DNA of 64,000 nucleotides from Mermis nigrescens (lineage: Eukaryota > Nematoda > Enoplea > Mermithida > Mermithidae): the NCBI GenBank assembly GCA_036768485.1, contig JAVLUZ010000822.1, forward strand, positions 124,001 to 188,000, written 5' to 3'. The position numbers were made by a program, and so were the translations under genes. This document shows positions 27,001-39,000 of the stretch, one piece after another; the stretch's first letter is position 1; each line of letters starts with the position of its first letter. The notes below the pieces were generated by a model. It did no database searches. It had not been told where the DNA came from and saw only the letters and a program-made list of their open reading frames with translations.

Positions 27001-30000
27001 CGATTCCGATACGATTCCGATTCTTAAAAACCTAGGAATACCGATTCCGATTCCGACCGATTCTCCAAGATTTATTATCGCCGATTCCGATTCCGATTCG
27101 ATCCCACAAAAAATGACCGATTCCAACCGATTCCGATTCCAATTCCGATTAATCGGAACATCCCTAATGTCCAGATACTTCGCTTTGTGATGCAGACAAA
27201 TTTGGTCATCATCCATAAGCTCGACTTCTGATCGCAGAGTAATCAGTAATCTTTGATCATCGGGTAAAGTGTGCATAGAATCGAGTCCAGATTTTTTTGA
27301 ATAAATTGCGCCATGGTGGCATTTTGATGACAATTTTTTTCCAATGGCACATTCGGGAATTAATCTATTATTAACAACTTGCTCACTCGCATCCATTCAA
27401 AATAAAATCAATTAATATTATAATGCAAAGTAATTTTAATCTGAAGAAGAAAATGAATATAGTTGCCAGCTGGTGACCAAGAATGCAACAGTTATCATTA
27501 CGTCAGTTACTACAGTTTATCATGAGTAATTGCAACAAAAATTATAGTAGCAATAAACAGGAAAAACCAATCTAAAAATGAGCAAATTGTGCATGTGTGG
27601 TAACATCCGTGGCAACCTCTTCCAAAGTTTATCCCTCTTTTTTGGGCACTGTTAAGCCGCGTTGGAAAATCAAATGCATTTTTCTAGGGAGCTAAAAACA
27701 CGCTCTTTCTAATGAGATTAGTTTGATAGCGTTTCTAGAATATAGTTTTTTGTAAAAGCTAGCTGAATCTACCCTATCTTTGGTCTTTCTGCAAAAAATG
27801 TCAACTTTACACTTATTTTGTAAATTAATGGAATGAGATTGGAGATTCAAAGTACAGACTCGAAAACAAGGTTGTACTGAGATATAATATGCTGAATCTC
27901 ATGTTTATAACTTAAGTACTCCCGGAGTGATGCAGTGTCAAACTTTGAATATTTTTCAAATACAAATTTTTTTGCCGACTTTACACAAATTTACCCACTC
28001 AAAAAACGCTAAGAATGAACTGTTTATAGTTTGATTCGATAGAGCTCAAAAAGTTCTACAAGGTAGCTTAGTTTTATTTCTTTTGAAAAAACAGACAGGG
28101 AGATATAATATCTCAAAGTTGCCAGAATGTGACAGTCATACTGTACGTGGTAGCAGTTTGGGGTCCAACAAGTGGCTATATCTCCACAGGTATTCAACGG
28201 GAAGACCTGAAATTTGAAAAAAGTTTGTTTAAGACTTGTGAGATCCTATGTATAAAATTCCATCAAAATCTGTGATGGTCATGCAGGGAGCCCTTGATCA
28301 CTTGACATGGAATGACCCAAGAGTCTTTGTACATTTTGTACACACAAATTTTTGGGTACTATAATATAGTACAGTAGCGATTTTAGTGTGGCGAAAACAG
28401 AGTTGTTCGACCTTTGGTACTGTATTTTAGCTGATTTATGGGTTTCTGAGGGCGAAAATCATTAATAATTGTCTCAAAACGGAGTGAAGCGCCGAAAAAT
28501 GTGACATTTTTTCTTTTAAAATGCAATTTCTGACATAAAGACATATAGAACACACAATTACTCATTTCGGCGCGAAGCGCCGAAAATTTCCGCAAATTTG
28601 AAACCTTTTTTGCAGTTTTTGTCTTCCCGAAAATCTTTGTACATGTACAAAGACGGTCCCTAAAAGTCTTTGTACATCGGGAATATCTTTGCCGAATATA
28701 AAAAAGCACTGGTACGAGCTGCACACAAGGGCATACTCGTACATGCGCGCGGTGAAAAGTTCTTGGAGGGGTAAAACGAGTTTTCTTGTGGATAAATGAG
28801 TAATTTTCTATTTAATTAATGTCAAAGTTTGATACTCAATCGTATTTTATTCTTCATTAATATTTATATGGTTAAATTTGCATGAAAACAAATGACAATA
28901 AGGGCCATGGAATGATCTGTATGATCAAATATGTACGAAGTAATGTAATCAAAATATCTGAATGAATTAATTGAACATTCTGCTGTGCATGTGTGCACAA
29001 GAATATGAAGGGCTGAGAGTGGGTTTACATCTTTCTAAAGGTTCGAAAAACCAGGCATAATTGTTCTACAATTTTGGGAGATTGTAAAGTGTAGCTGGAG
29101 AGATTTCCTGAACTTAACTCAGAAAATCTGAGTTATTTACCCGTGTTTTCAATCAACATGTTCGGTTTAACATTGAAATTTGTCGACAGAATATATCAAA
29201 GATAGCATTTTATTTAATAAAACGCGGTTTGACATTCGTCAGAATTGGAGTTTTCAAAGACTGAAGAAAAGTCAAAATGGCAGTCTAAGCTGTCACAAAA
29301 ATATGTTAGGTCGACCCTTAACTTTCGATGATTTACCAATTTCAATTAAGTACTACTCCCAGCCTTCCGAAATTTCGAGCAGTTATATATGTATGTTTGG
29401 TTTATGTGATTCAAAAGTCATTGAATATTTTTGTTCAGAAACAAATTCTGGGTCGAGTGCATACATGTAACAGGGAGGATAGGGAGATGCCCTCATCCGA
29501 AGTCGGACGTCCCCTCATCCTCCTAAAGCCAGAACATTTTTGACCTCCCCTCGATTTTTGGAAAAATCGAATTTTTTGGCCGTTTTCAGGCGTTTTTAGC
29601 CGTTTTTGGCCAAAAATTAGAGGCCGTTTACCCCCCCCCCTCTTAAAATGGCTGGGACCCCCTTTACCAAAATTTCGAGCCGTTACATGTATGGTCGAGT
29701 GTGTTTCATTTATTAGGCGTAAACGTCGTTCTAAATAATCGTTTATTCAGGCACGTAGCTGGCCGTCCAATTTTGGGGGACCAACGCCAATTTTTAGGGA
29801 CTTAGCCCAAAAAGACCCCAAAAGTAGCACAAAATAACGTTTGAAAAGTCCTATTTTTCCGATTTTTCTGGATTTTGGGGTCCGAACCGCCTCCCATTCT
29901 CCCCAATGATACGTGCCTGCGTTTTTTCAATCTTTTGTGAGGTCAAAATCTCATTTATTATTACTCTATGCGCCTATTTAACTCGCTCAGGTTTTATGAG

Positions 30001-32885
30001 GATTGTGCCCGCTGCCTAAACTTGCGAAGTTTGAAAGAATTTTGTAAGTGTCTCATTTCGGCCAGCCAGTCGAATTTGTTCTATGGCCACTCATTCAATG
30101 ATTCGATGAAGTTGGATTACGACCATACTTCAATAAATTGTATATTTTTGGAGCAACTGAGCAACGTAATGATACGTCTTTTCAAGTCGGCTCGTCCTTT
30201 GGTTCATCTTATGTCTATTTGGGGTCTGGTGGCGCCACATTACATTGAGGTAAAATTTAGCAATGTCTATTTATTTGTCTGATATTGCTTGTGAATTCGT
30301 TTATTTATATTGCGTACATTATAATTTATATGTATATTTGCTCTTATTTATTTTATTTTTTGATTCATTTTTATATCAACGTATTAATTTTCGTTTGCCT
30401 ACGCTTTCGCTTTAATCAAATATCTTCATTTATTTAGTTAATTAATTCGTCCATTAAGCTTAGTTATGCGGTGTAAGCATTTCCGGTCTTTGGAGAAAAA
30501 TTGAAAAAATTCAGCAAACTTGAAAACACAAAAAAAATCAAAAATTCAGTGAAATTATTGATATTCGTATACATAATCTTGAGGGGTTTGGGGTTTATCC
30601 CAGAAAACTTGTAACTCCCCCTAGAATTCGCGACTTTCCTAAAATTTCCAAAAAATTGGTAGCATGTAAAGGTGCTGTTTTAAGCGTTTTTAGCCACATA
30701 TCTATTTGCTCGAAAGTGTCAGATTTTACGGTACTTCGCTCCATTTACTCATTTTCTGACTATATTTTGTTCAATTTTTCTAATTTTTTGTAAAAATTTC
30801 TTTACTCTTCTTATGCTCTAGAAAGATAAACATTCTCAAAAACGCCCAACAATGGTTTTGATGCGTATCGACCATTTTTGGGCCCAAAGAAGGCATTTTA
30901 AAGATTTCAAACCCCCCTCGCAGAATTTCCATGCTATGCATGCCTGACCGGAACGATAGACTGAGATTAGAATTTTGTAAATATGACAGTTCTCTCGCGT
31001 TGAAGACCTTGCAATCAAGGGACGACTTAGCATCTGCTCGTTAAAGTTAAAATTTGCTGAACTCAGACAAAAAACGATATTGGCCATGATTTTTTAGAAT
31101 ATCTTTTAAAATCGTGTGCAAAGGATAAATTCCGATTGTTTTGACGCCATGATATTGTCTACACCGCTTCCAAAATCAAGACACGGAAAATAACGAGAAA
31201 ATTTAGTTAAAATTAAGCGAAAACCGATACTGATCTTAAATTTTTCCAGAATATGGTTTCAAAGTGTATGCAAACGGTGAATAATTTTGCTTTTATCGCG
31301 ACATTTACACGGTGTCCGAGATTTTTTCATTGGAGTTGAGAAATTGTCTCTTATCACCGTTTGCGCCGATTAGCCCTCTTTTTTAACCAGCCATTTTGTG
31401 CGTGCGTAGGAGATCCTGATGATCTTCAAGCAGGAACACTAAAAAATGTACCGTGTAAAGTGTTACAAGACGATTGCCAAATCATTATCACGATTTGCAG
31501 GTCTAGTTTAGACTTTTATCAGACAAGCAGTATCTTAAATTATCAAATTTGTATGAAACACTGAAGTTTGTTGGCTAAACACAATGCTAGAGCTCTTCAA
31601 AATGAAATAACACAGTCGGAAAAATTCGACGTATGGCCATCAAAAGTTTAAAACTTAATTTTAGGCATTCTAAGGGCAATCAGAAGAGAGTATTACTAAT
31701 TTATATGTGCGTCAAACGCTGAAAATTCCTGAAAATTTCCGACATTTTTGCTGTCCTTGTGTATATGTATATATATAGTTACCACGAAGATCTATTTTTT
31801 TGCACCAGTCTATCTATACATACGTATGCACTAAACGGTTCCGAAAAGTCTTGCTTTATACATTTGTACGAGTACATCCGGAAAAATTTTTGCTGAGTAC
31901 AAAAACTATGATGTAATACATTACAGTTCTCATCACGAAGTTGGAACATTTAACAGTCATTAAGTTTTGCTAAAGATTCCCTATTTATAACATAGGTAGT
32001 CGTCATATTCTTCAACAACAAAGAAACGCAAAAGATACTTTGACGTCCTCTGTTTTAAGATGGATCAACAACCATCTACTCAAGAATTAAGTGTTCTAAT
32101 TTCGTATCGGTAATTGTACGCATGTACATGCATCCTGAAATTTGAATTTACTACTTTATGAGCAACTGTATTTGTGCTAGTTTTTCTCTAAACTTAGTCT
32201 TGCAATGCTGTAAAAGTACAGGCATATTTTGTTCAAAAAGTAATTGCATGTTTTACATGCAGACTTGCACAGCATGGGAATACTGGAGGAGTGAAATGTG
32301 AAAGCGCCTTTTCGGGCCTAAAAATTGTGGATACGCGTAAAAAAGATCGTTTCCATACCTTTCTACCGATGCATTATCTTTCTAGAACATGACAAATATA
32401 AAAATGTTTCGAAAAAAATCAAAAAACTCGAACGAATTGAACAAAATATAGTCAAACTGGGTATATTGCGCAAAGCGCCGAAAATTTGACACTTTTGAGC
32501 AATCTTTTTTTGCTCATAAAGCAGAATGTCATTTTTTCAAATTCTGAACAGGCTGCTTGCTCATCGAATCGATCGATATCTAGGAAAGCAGCCAAATTGT
32601 TGAATGAGAACATCTCGGCGCTGTTCGACAATCCGGCTGGATTCGATCTGTCAAATTTTCATTTCAACGAAACTTTGCTTCAGCCGTTTCAAACCATTCT
32701 TTGCCTCGAATTATGCACCGAGCAATGCGTTGATGCGATTTTATGCTTCATAGCCGAATTGGTCGAGTGCCACAAGGGGGAAGTGCACTTGGGTTGGAAG
32801 CCATTATTTGGCGCCTTGAGGGCCGCTCGTAGTGTCCTTTTGACCGCAGACAAATGTAAATTTTATTATGATTAAATAAAAATAC

Positions 32886-32955
<70 letters not shown>

Positions 32956-32963
32956 TAATAATA

Positions 32964-33007
<44 letters not shown>

Positions 33008-33050
33008 CGTAATAATAATAATAAAAATAATAATAATAAAAATAATCGTA

Positions 33051-33094
<44 letters not shown>

Positions 33095-36000
33095 CATAAT
33101 AATAATAATCGTAATAATAATAATAATAATAATAATAATGATCATAATAATAATATTCATAATAAAAATAATTATAAAAATAATAATAAAAATAATAAAA
33201 AAAATAATAATAGTAATAATAATAATCTCAGATAATTAGATAATGAAATTGAATAATTCAACAATTCAATAGTTAAATATATAAATAAGAATCGATTCTT
33301 GAATAATGAGATAATTAAATAATTAGATAGTCGTGCATGGCTTTAACTAATTTACATGTGCATTTGTGTGATTTTCTTTAGAGTTAAGCGTTCTTTTGTA
33401 AAGTCGGCAATTCCTCGAATAATATTTCCGCTTTTTACATCACGTTCTGTCTTTTATGCACTATATATGTATTACGGGAAGAATTGTCGATCTCATGGCT
33501 CACTGCAACGTGCAACTACGGTAGTCACAGTCATACATGATTTTGATGGCTTTCAACCCCCTCCCCAGGGAAATTTTCATCCCCACAGAAATTTTTCACC
33601 CTGCCCTCCTCCCACAATTCGCGATTTTTCGAAACTTCCGAAAACTTTTCTAAAAATTTGTAGAAAAGGTACTTTTCTAATCGTTTTTAGCTATCTAATT
33701 GCTCAAAAGTGTCAAATTTTCGGCGCTTCGCGCCATTATACTCATGTTTTGACTATATTTTGTCCAATTTCTTCGGCTGCTTTTGATTTTTTTGAAATTT
33801 CCATATATTTTTAAGCTCTAGAAAGATAAAGCATCGTCAGAAACGCCGGAAAACGATGTTTGTGACGCGTACATACCTACCATTTTTGGGCCCAAAAATG
33901 CACGTTCTATTCCTACCCAAGAGAATTTCCATACTGTGCATGTCTGGTCACAGTATCATATATGTAATGGCTCGAAATTGGTTGGGGGTCTTCAGCCATT
34001 TTTAGGGAGGGGTGAATGATATCCATTTTTTGGCCAATAATGGCGAAAAACGCAACTTTGTCAACATTTGCGATGTGGTCAAAAGTTTACTCATGTTCTC
34101 CGGATGGATGGGGATCCCCTAACCATCTTGTTTCATGTATACAATGTGCGGTATCATATTAGGGACTGTGAGCTGCACAACGAATTATACTACGGTAGTA
34201 GTAATGGCCGTCAGCCTGGACAGCAACGCTGTAGGATAGCCTATGTTATAACATAGGCGATGACGTAAAAATCTGCACCCTGAGGTAAGCTGGGGGTGCA
34301 ACGTTATAGAACACGGGAAAGGAGGGGTGTGTAAGGGGAGGGGGCTCCCACCGCGCCGCCTGTTATAGCATGGTCTATTTTGCAGTGTTGTTCCTCTGGT
34401 TGCATGGTCGATCAGTTGGTGTGCCAAAATATGGTATAAATGGCATAGAACAGGCACGTGGCTGGGGGGACCAGCACGGATTTGGGAGGATTATGCCCAA
34501 AAATAGCTCAAAATAACGTTTTTTCTGAATTTTGGGGTCTACCCCATTCCCCCAGATCTACGTGCCTGCATAAAAATTATGTATCTGGTCAAGCATTTTT
34601 CCGTACTTTTCGCCTTTTTTTATTTAGAAATTTTCCCTGCTGAGATGCCCCCTCGTGCATGTCTTGTATGTATTATTTACTGTTCGAAGAAAGCACATAC
34701 ACAACAAGTCACGAATGATGTACAACTAATTTTGCTAAAAACTACAGTGAAAATGAACGAGGCAGCCATATAGATCAGCGAATACATCAGATATACTGCA
34801 AATGTGATCTGTTTCGTTCGATAAAGAGAAATACGATATAACAATACGTCGCGAAAATAACAAAAAATTCGCATTTATTTCAAGTGATTTCTGAGCATCT
34901 CATCCGTAGATGCATAGCAGGGCGGCTTTAGGGGTCAGCCTTCAGTCTCAAAAATAGGCGTTAATTTACAGTCATTGCAGCAAAAAAAATATAATTTTCA
35001 TCATTTCCCAGGAACTTTTCCATTTAGGTCCCCTCCCGTGTATGTCTCGTCTCCCACTCATTTGCATGGGTCTGCATACTACCGCAAACTTTGCCAATTA
35101 AAAACAATTATTGATATATTTTTTGTCAAGTTGTGAAAATTTTTTGTCAAGTTGTGGAAATTTTTTGTCACGTTGTGGAAATTTTTTGTCAAGTTGTGAA
35201 ATATTTTTGTCACGTTGTGGAAATTTTTTGTCAAGTTGTGAAAATTTTTTGTCAAGTTGTGAAAATTTTTTGTCAAGTTGTGAAAATTTTTTGTCACGTT
35301 GTGAAAATTTTTTGTCAAGTTGTGAAAATTTTTTGTCAAGTTGTGAAATATTTTTACGTGCTTAAGCATAGTACTTTTGTCAAGTTGTGAAAATTTTTTG
35401 TCACGTTGTGGAAATTTTTTGTCAAGTTGTGAAAATTTTTTGTCAAGTTGTGGAAATTTTTTGTCACGTTGTGGAAATTTTTTGTCAGGTTGTGGAAATT
35501 TTTTGTCAAGTTGCGAAATATTTTTTGTAAAATTTTTATATTTTGCTGAAAGTATGCAGTTTTACGAGTTTTTTGCTAAAATAATAGGAAGTCATCCATC
35601 GGCCAAAAAAAGAGAAAAAATAACGAAAATATGAGTTTTAAGCACTCAATTCTGGTGTCTCAGCTTGATCAAAAGCTGTTTACACCTTAAAAAATTAAAA
35701 TTGCTTCAATTCTGCATCATGAATGCAGGTTTACTGCATCCATGACCCCAGCTGGCACGACGTGGACGTATGAAGCTCGCCAGCCACGAGATAATATAAA
35801 AAACATTCTTAGCACAATGTACAAAAAAGGAAATAGGACAGTGTATGATCGCAGGGTATAAATAACGTGTGTATTTACCGCTCGGCCAGTCAAACAAGTA
35901 TACGTGCGCCCACGAACTCTTTTCAAGGAGGTAGCGCACGCACCTTTTCACTTCACCAGGCACACTGTACACCCCAACCGCCACTAACCCGGATCGCGGG

Positions 36001-39000
36001 GTACGGCTGAGAATGTACAACAAAACAAAATCGAAAACGAACAGAGGCCGCTACACATCGCCGGCACTTGCTCCTCACAAGGCACGACATGTAAACGGGA
36101 AACAAAACAAAATTCAGAAAAAATAAAAAGGTATACACGTGTCCACGAACCTGTTTCACCAGGGTAACACGTGCACCCTACAATCAAAAGCCGAACGGTA
36201 AAGTACAGTAATCGGGGACCAAAGAACGTTTATCATACACAACCCTATAATCTTTTTTGTACACCGCGGTAAAAACGTTTCTCATATTATCCCTGAGAAT
36301 TTTCTTTTCCAAAACGGTCTTTATGATCTCGTTTCCAGAACAGAAACCGATGACCATTTGTTTCATGATATCGAAATCGATTTCTTTTCTAGTGTTGAAT
36401 GTTAAACGGAACCCCCGAATTTTGTGAGTCTGATTTACAATATTTTTCCCATCAATAGTAACCCTGTATGCGTAATTTTTTGGCCCTCCCGCTCAGTGAT
36501 CGGACCGAGGCACTTTCTGGACCCTCGGCCTCGGCCGAGGCCGAGCGCCTTAAAATCCTTGCCTCGGCCGAGGCCGAGGCCAGGCTGAGAGTAATGCCGA
36601 GGGTCAAGCTTATATACCTATACCCATAAATAGTGCTCTTAGAATATTTTGTATGCACAAGAGCTAGAGAATAATCGTAATATTGAACACTTTATCGAAT
36701 GTCATTTTCAATAATAGTAGATTAAATGAAGGATTTATTGAATAAAGTCAGCAGAATGAAAGCATACTTAATTTAACAAGTTGCGGTTGAAGACTTGGAA
36801 AATTTAATAAAAAATATGGCTGAACAAGCACTTAAAAACTTTTATTACTATACATAAATAAGAAAACAGTGTCAAAGAAATAAACGAACAAACGAAATAA
36901 GCTAAGTAAAGACAGAACTGTAGCCATTGTTGTGCTCGCTTTTGCAGTAATGCATGTTTAAACACGCTTTTTCAGTCATCCAATTCTGGTGTGGTAGGTA
37001 ATATGACAGAAACTGCACTGTACTTTCCGATCATTGTTTCCCAAGGTCCAGAGTTGAGGGAAGGGTGAAATCCAAAAATGGGGGACCAGTAAATTAAGTA
37101 GTGTCTTTGTATGAGCAAACAAATTTTTGTAGATATTTTATATAAATATATTTTTAAACATACACATTTTTACATACTGCCAGTGTGTGACCTGCAACCG
37201 GCATGCAGTCCTAAACAGTGTTTTTTGTGCAAGATACCTTTTTACATGTACAAAAATGGTATCCAAAAGTCTTTGAACATTTTGTACATGCAAATTTTTG
37301 TGTATTATTATAGTATGGTACATTAGCGATTTATTGTGGTAAAACAGGGGTTTTCGACCTTCGGTAGCGTATTTTAGCTAATTCCTGGGCCTCTGAATAT
37401 TTGACATTTTTTCCATTCTAAATGCAAATTCTACTATTTTAAAGATATATAGGACAGACAATTACTGATGCCCCGAAAATTTTTGGGAATTTTACACCTT
37501 TTTACAGTTTTTGTCTCTCAAAATCTTTGTGCATGTACAAAGACAGTTTGAATAGTCTCTGTACATTATGAAAAATCGTTGCCGAATACAAAAAACCGTG
37601 GTCCTAAATGTGATAATTCGGCCTGGATATAGTTCATAAGATTATTTGGCGCGAAGCGCCGAAATTTTATGAGCTTTTGATGAAATTTACACATAAAACT
37701 TGACTGAGAAAGCTAAAACAACTTGTGCTACAAAATCAGAAATATTACAGATATTGTAATATGCCAATTAAGTCATGTAATAAGCACTACTGTGCTTAGA
37801 AATCCAATGCAACATCAGGATAAATTAGTCAATTTTATCTTTGAACGGCTAAATGTGCTGAGTTTTTAAATGGTACTTGTTTTGCATAAAATTTTTAAAA
37901 ACAGTATAAATGGATACGAAAGATATTTAAATCTGCATAAAGATGCCTGGATTACACAAAAATTGATTTTTGAGTGTTCAATGCCTCTGCTTCAATCTAA
38001 ATACAGTATATTAGCGATATTTTGTGCGAAGCGCCAAAAATTTTTGAAATTTCCTAAAAAAAAATGAAAAACGATATAATTAATATCCCTTTCTCCAAGA
38101 AAGTATTTTAACATTGTATAAAAATGGCTCCAAAAAATGCACGAGCCGAAATTGATTTTTGGCAAAACCTGCATTTATTGGCCATTTTTAGCTGCGATTT
38201 TGCGATTTTCGGCCGAAAATTCGTAATCATTCACGCCCTCTCCCATAAAAATGGCCGAAAACCATACGTGTAACAGGAAGGGCTTTGGGGAATTCCCCAC
38301 CCACCCAGGGTTGGACGTCTCCCCCGAACCCTTCCCTCCAACGTCAGAAAATTTTGACCCACCCTCCACTTTTTTGGCGAAAATTTGCACTTTGTTGGCT
38401 ATTTTAGGTGCTTTTGCCATTTTTGACATAGAATTAGAGTTGCTAATCCCCCACCCAAAATTTCTAGCCGTTACATGTATGCCGAGGAGCCCCTCCTGAA
38501 AATTTTGAGCTGTCACATACATGTTTTATAGTGACAGTTTGTCTATTTACTCTTGCTTACATTCAAAAATAATGTATCACTTCGAGAAATTCTAATAGTT
38601 AGCTGCACTTTTGCCATAGTAAAAATTAGGTTCAAAAATATTCAAAAGGTTTTCACCAAAAATCGTCTGACAGTGACTTGAGTCCCTCACCCCTCCCTTC
38701 GGGAATGTGTGTTTCCGATCCATGTAGCAAGCATGAGAATTAAAACTTAGTCATCACATGAATAATAAATTGGCACTTTGCTGTATGTAACTTTGTGTAA
38801 CTAGGTACGCGACTAAAACCACAAGAAAAGTCTATAGGTAAAAAATAGCCTTTGTACTGCAGATGCATTCTAAATAGTTAATATTCAACGGACATATTAA
38901 ACTTATTCAAATTTGATTTTAACCCTCGGCGCCTCGGCACTTTTTAGCTTCGCCCTCGGCGCCGAGGCCGAGGCTCCAAAAACGCCGAGGCTTGCCGAGG

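Larger units (their letters stand above)
25433..27166. mobile_element. hAT element relic with CCGATTC subterminal repeats
   Basis: Ends TAGGGATGTGCCGAT and ATCGGAACATCCCTA; exact 8-bp TSD ATGTCCAG (25425-25432; 27167-27174). About 180 bp at each end (25443-25620; 26985-27160) is a run of CCGATTCCGATT repeats. Inside lies a TTTGTAC-family copy (about 25652-26405), a block shared with 13985-14175, and a true hAT C-terminal domain fragment (26571-26759), which anchors the classification. Confidence 0.85.
22380..27396 (-). pseudogene. Broken DDE transposase of the 7-kb element
   Basis: Reading on the minus strand: an N-terminal piece (MDASEQVVNNRLIPECAIGK ... DDDQICLHHKAKYLD, 27396 to ~27170), the hAT insertion, then a Cys-containing piece (CCNPFKKKSHIVKSGL; KPGQKICIKCKA), a coiled acidic piece (25249-24749), a Cys-rich block (CVCAVHQNVK; CQNCPGEEAL), LLLDFAENYSFVVQDAAQGF, and after a frameshift YFSDGSAAQYKNHKNF and FFGTSHGKSPCDGVGG. 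Asp residues of the first two motifs fit a DDE/D catalytic triad. There are frameshifts near 24800 and 24050, and two insertions, so it is not functional. Closely similar proteins are common in aphid and cnidarian genomes as far as I recall. Confidence 0.75.
21246..28318 (-). mobile_element. 7-kb DDE DNA transposon with ~0.7-kb TIRs (Sola-like)
   Basis: Ends GGGTCATTCCATGTCAAG and CTTGACATGGAATGACCC are exact inverted repeats, and inverted similarity continues to about 21970 and back from about 27610. The flanks suggest a 4-bp TSD (AAAA / AAGA) within a TTTGTAC-family copy. The minus strand carries a broken transposase (23256-27396). Two later insertions lie inside (25433-27166 and 22503-23255). 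Long TIRs, a short TSD and the LLLDFAENY / YFSDGSAAQYKN motifs suggest a Sola-type superfamily, but I could not verify the name. Confidence 0.75.
34197..35773 (+). repeat. Left Polinton terminal inverted repeat
   Basis: Inverted match to 43448-45185. Shared landmarks are 'ctatgttataacatagg' near the tip, a nested CAGGCACG MITE, the 21-bp minisatellite, and 'ggtttactgcatccatgacc' near the inner edge. About 1.58 kb. Confidence 0.9.

Noticed and set aside
32804..33239. Long Ile-rich frames on both strands
   Set aside because: They are translations of the (AAT)n microsatellite.
35079..35634. Heptad-like repeat proteins (both strands), and the same at 43672-44214
   Set aside because: The 21-bp minisatellite is a multiple of three and open in nearly every frame; no start context, and identical behaviour on both strands shows an artefact.
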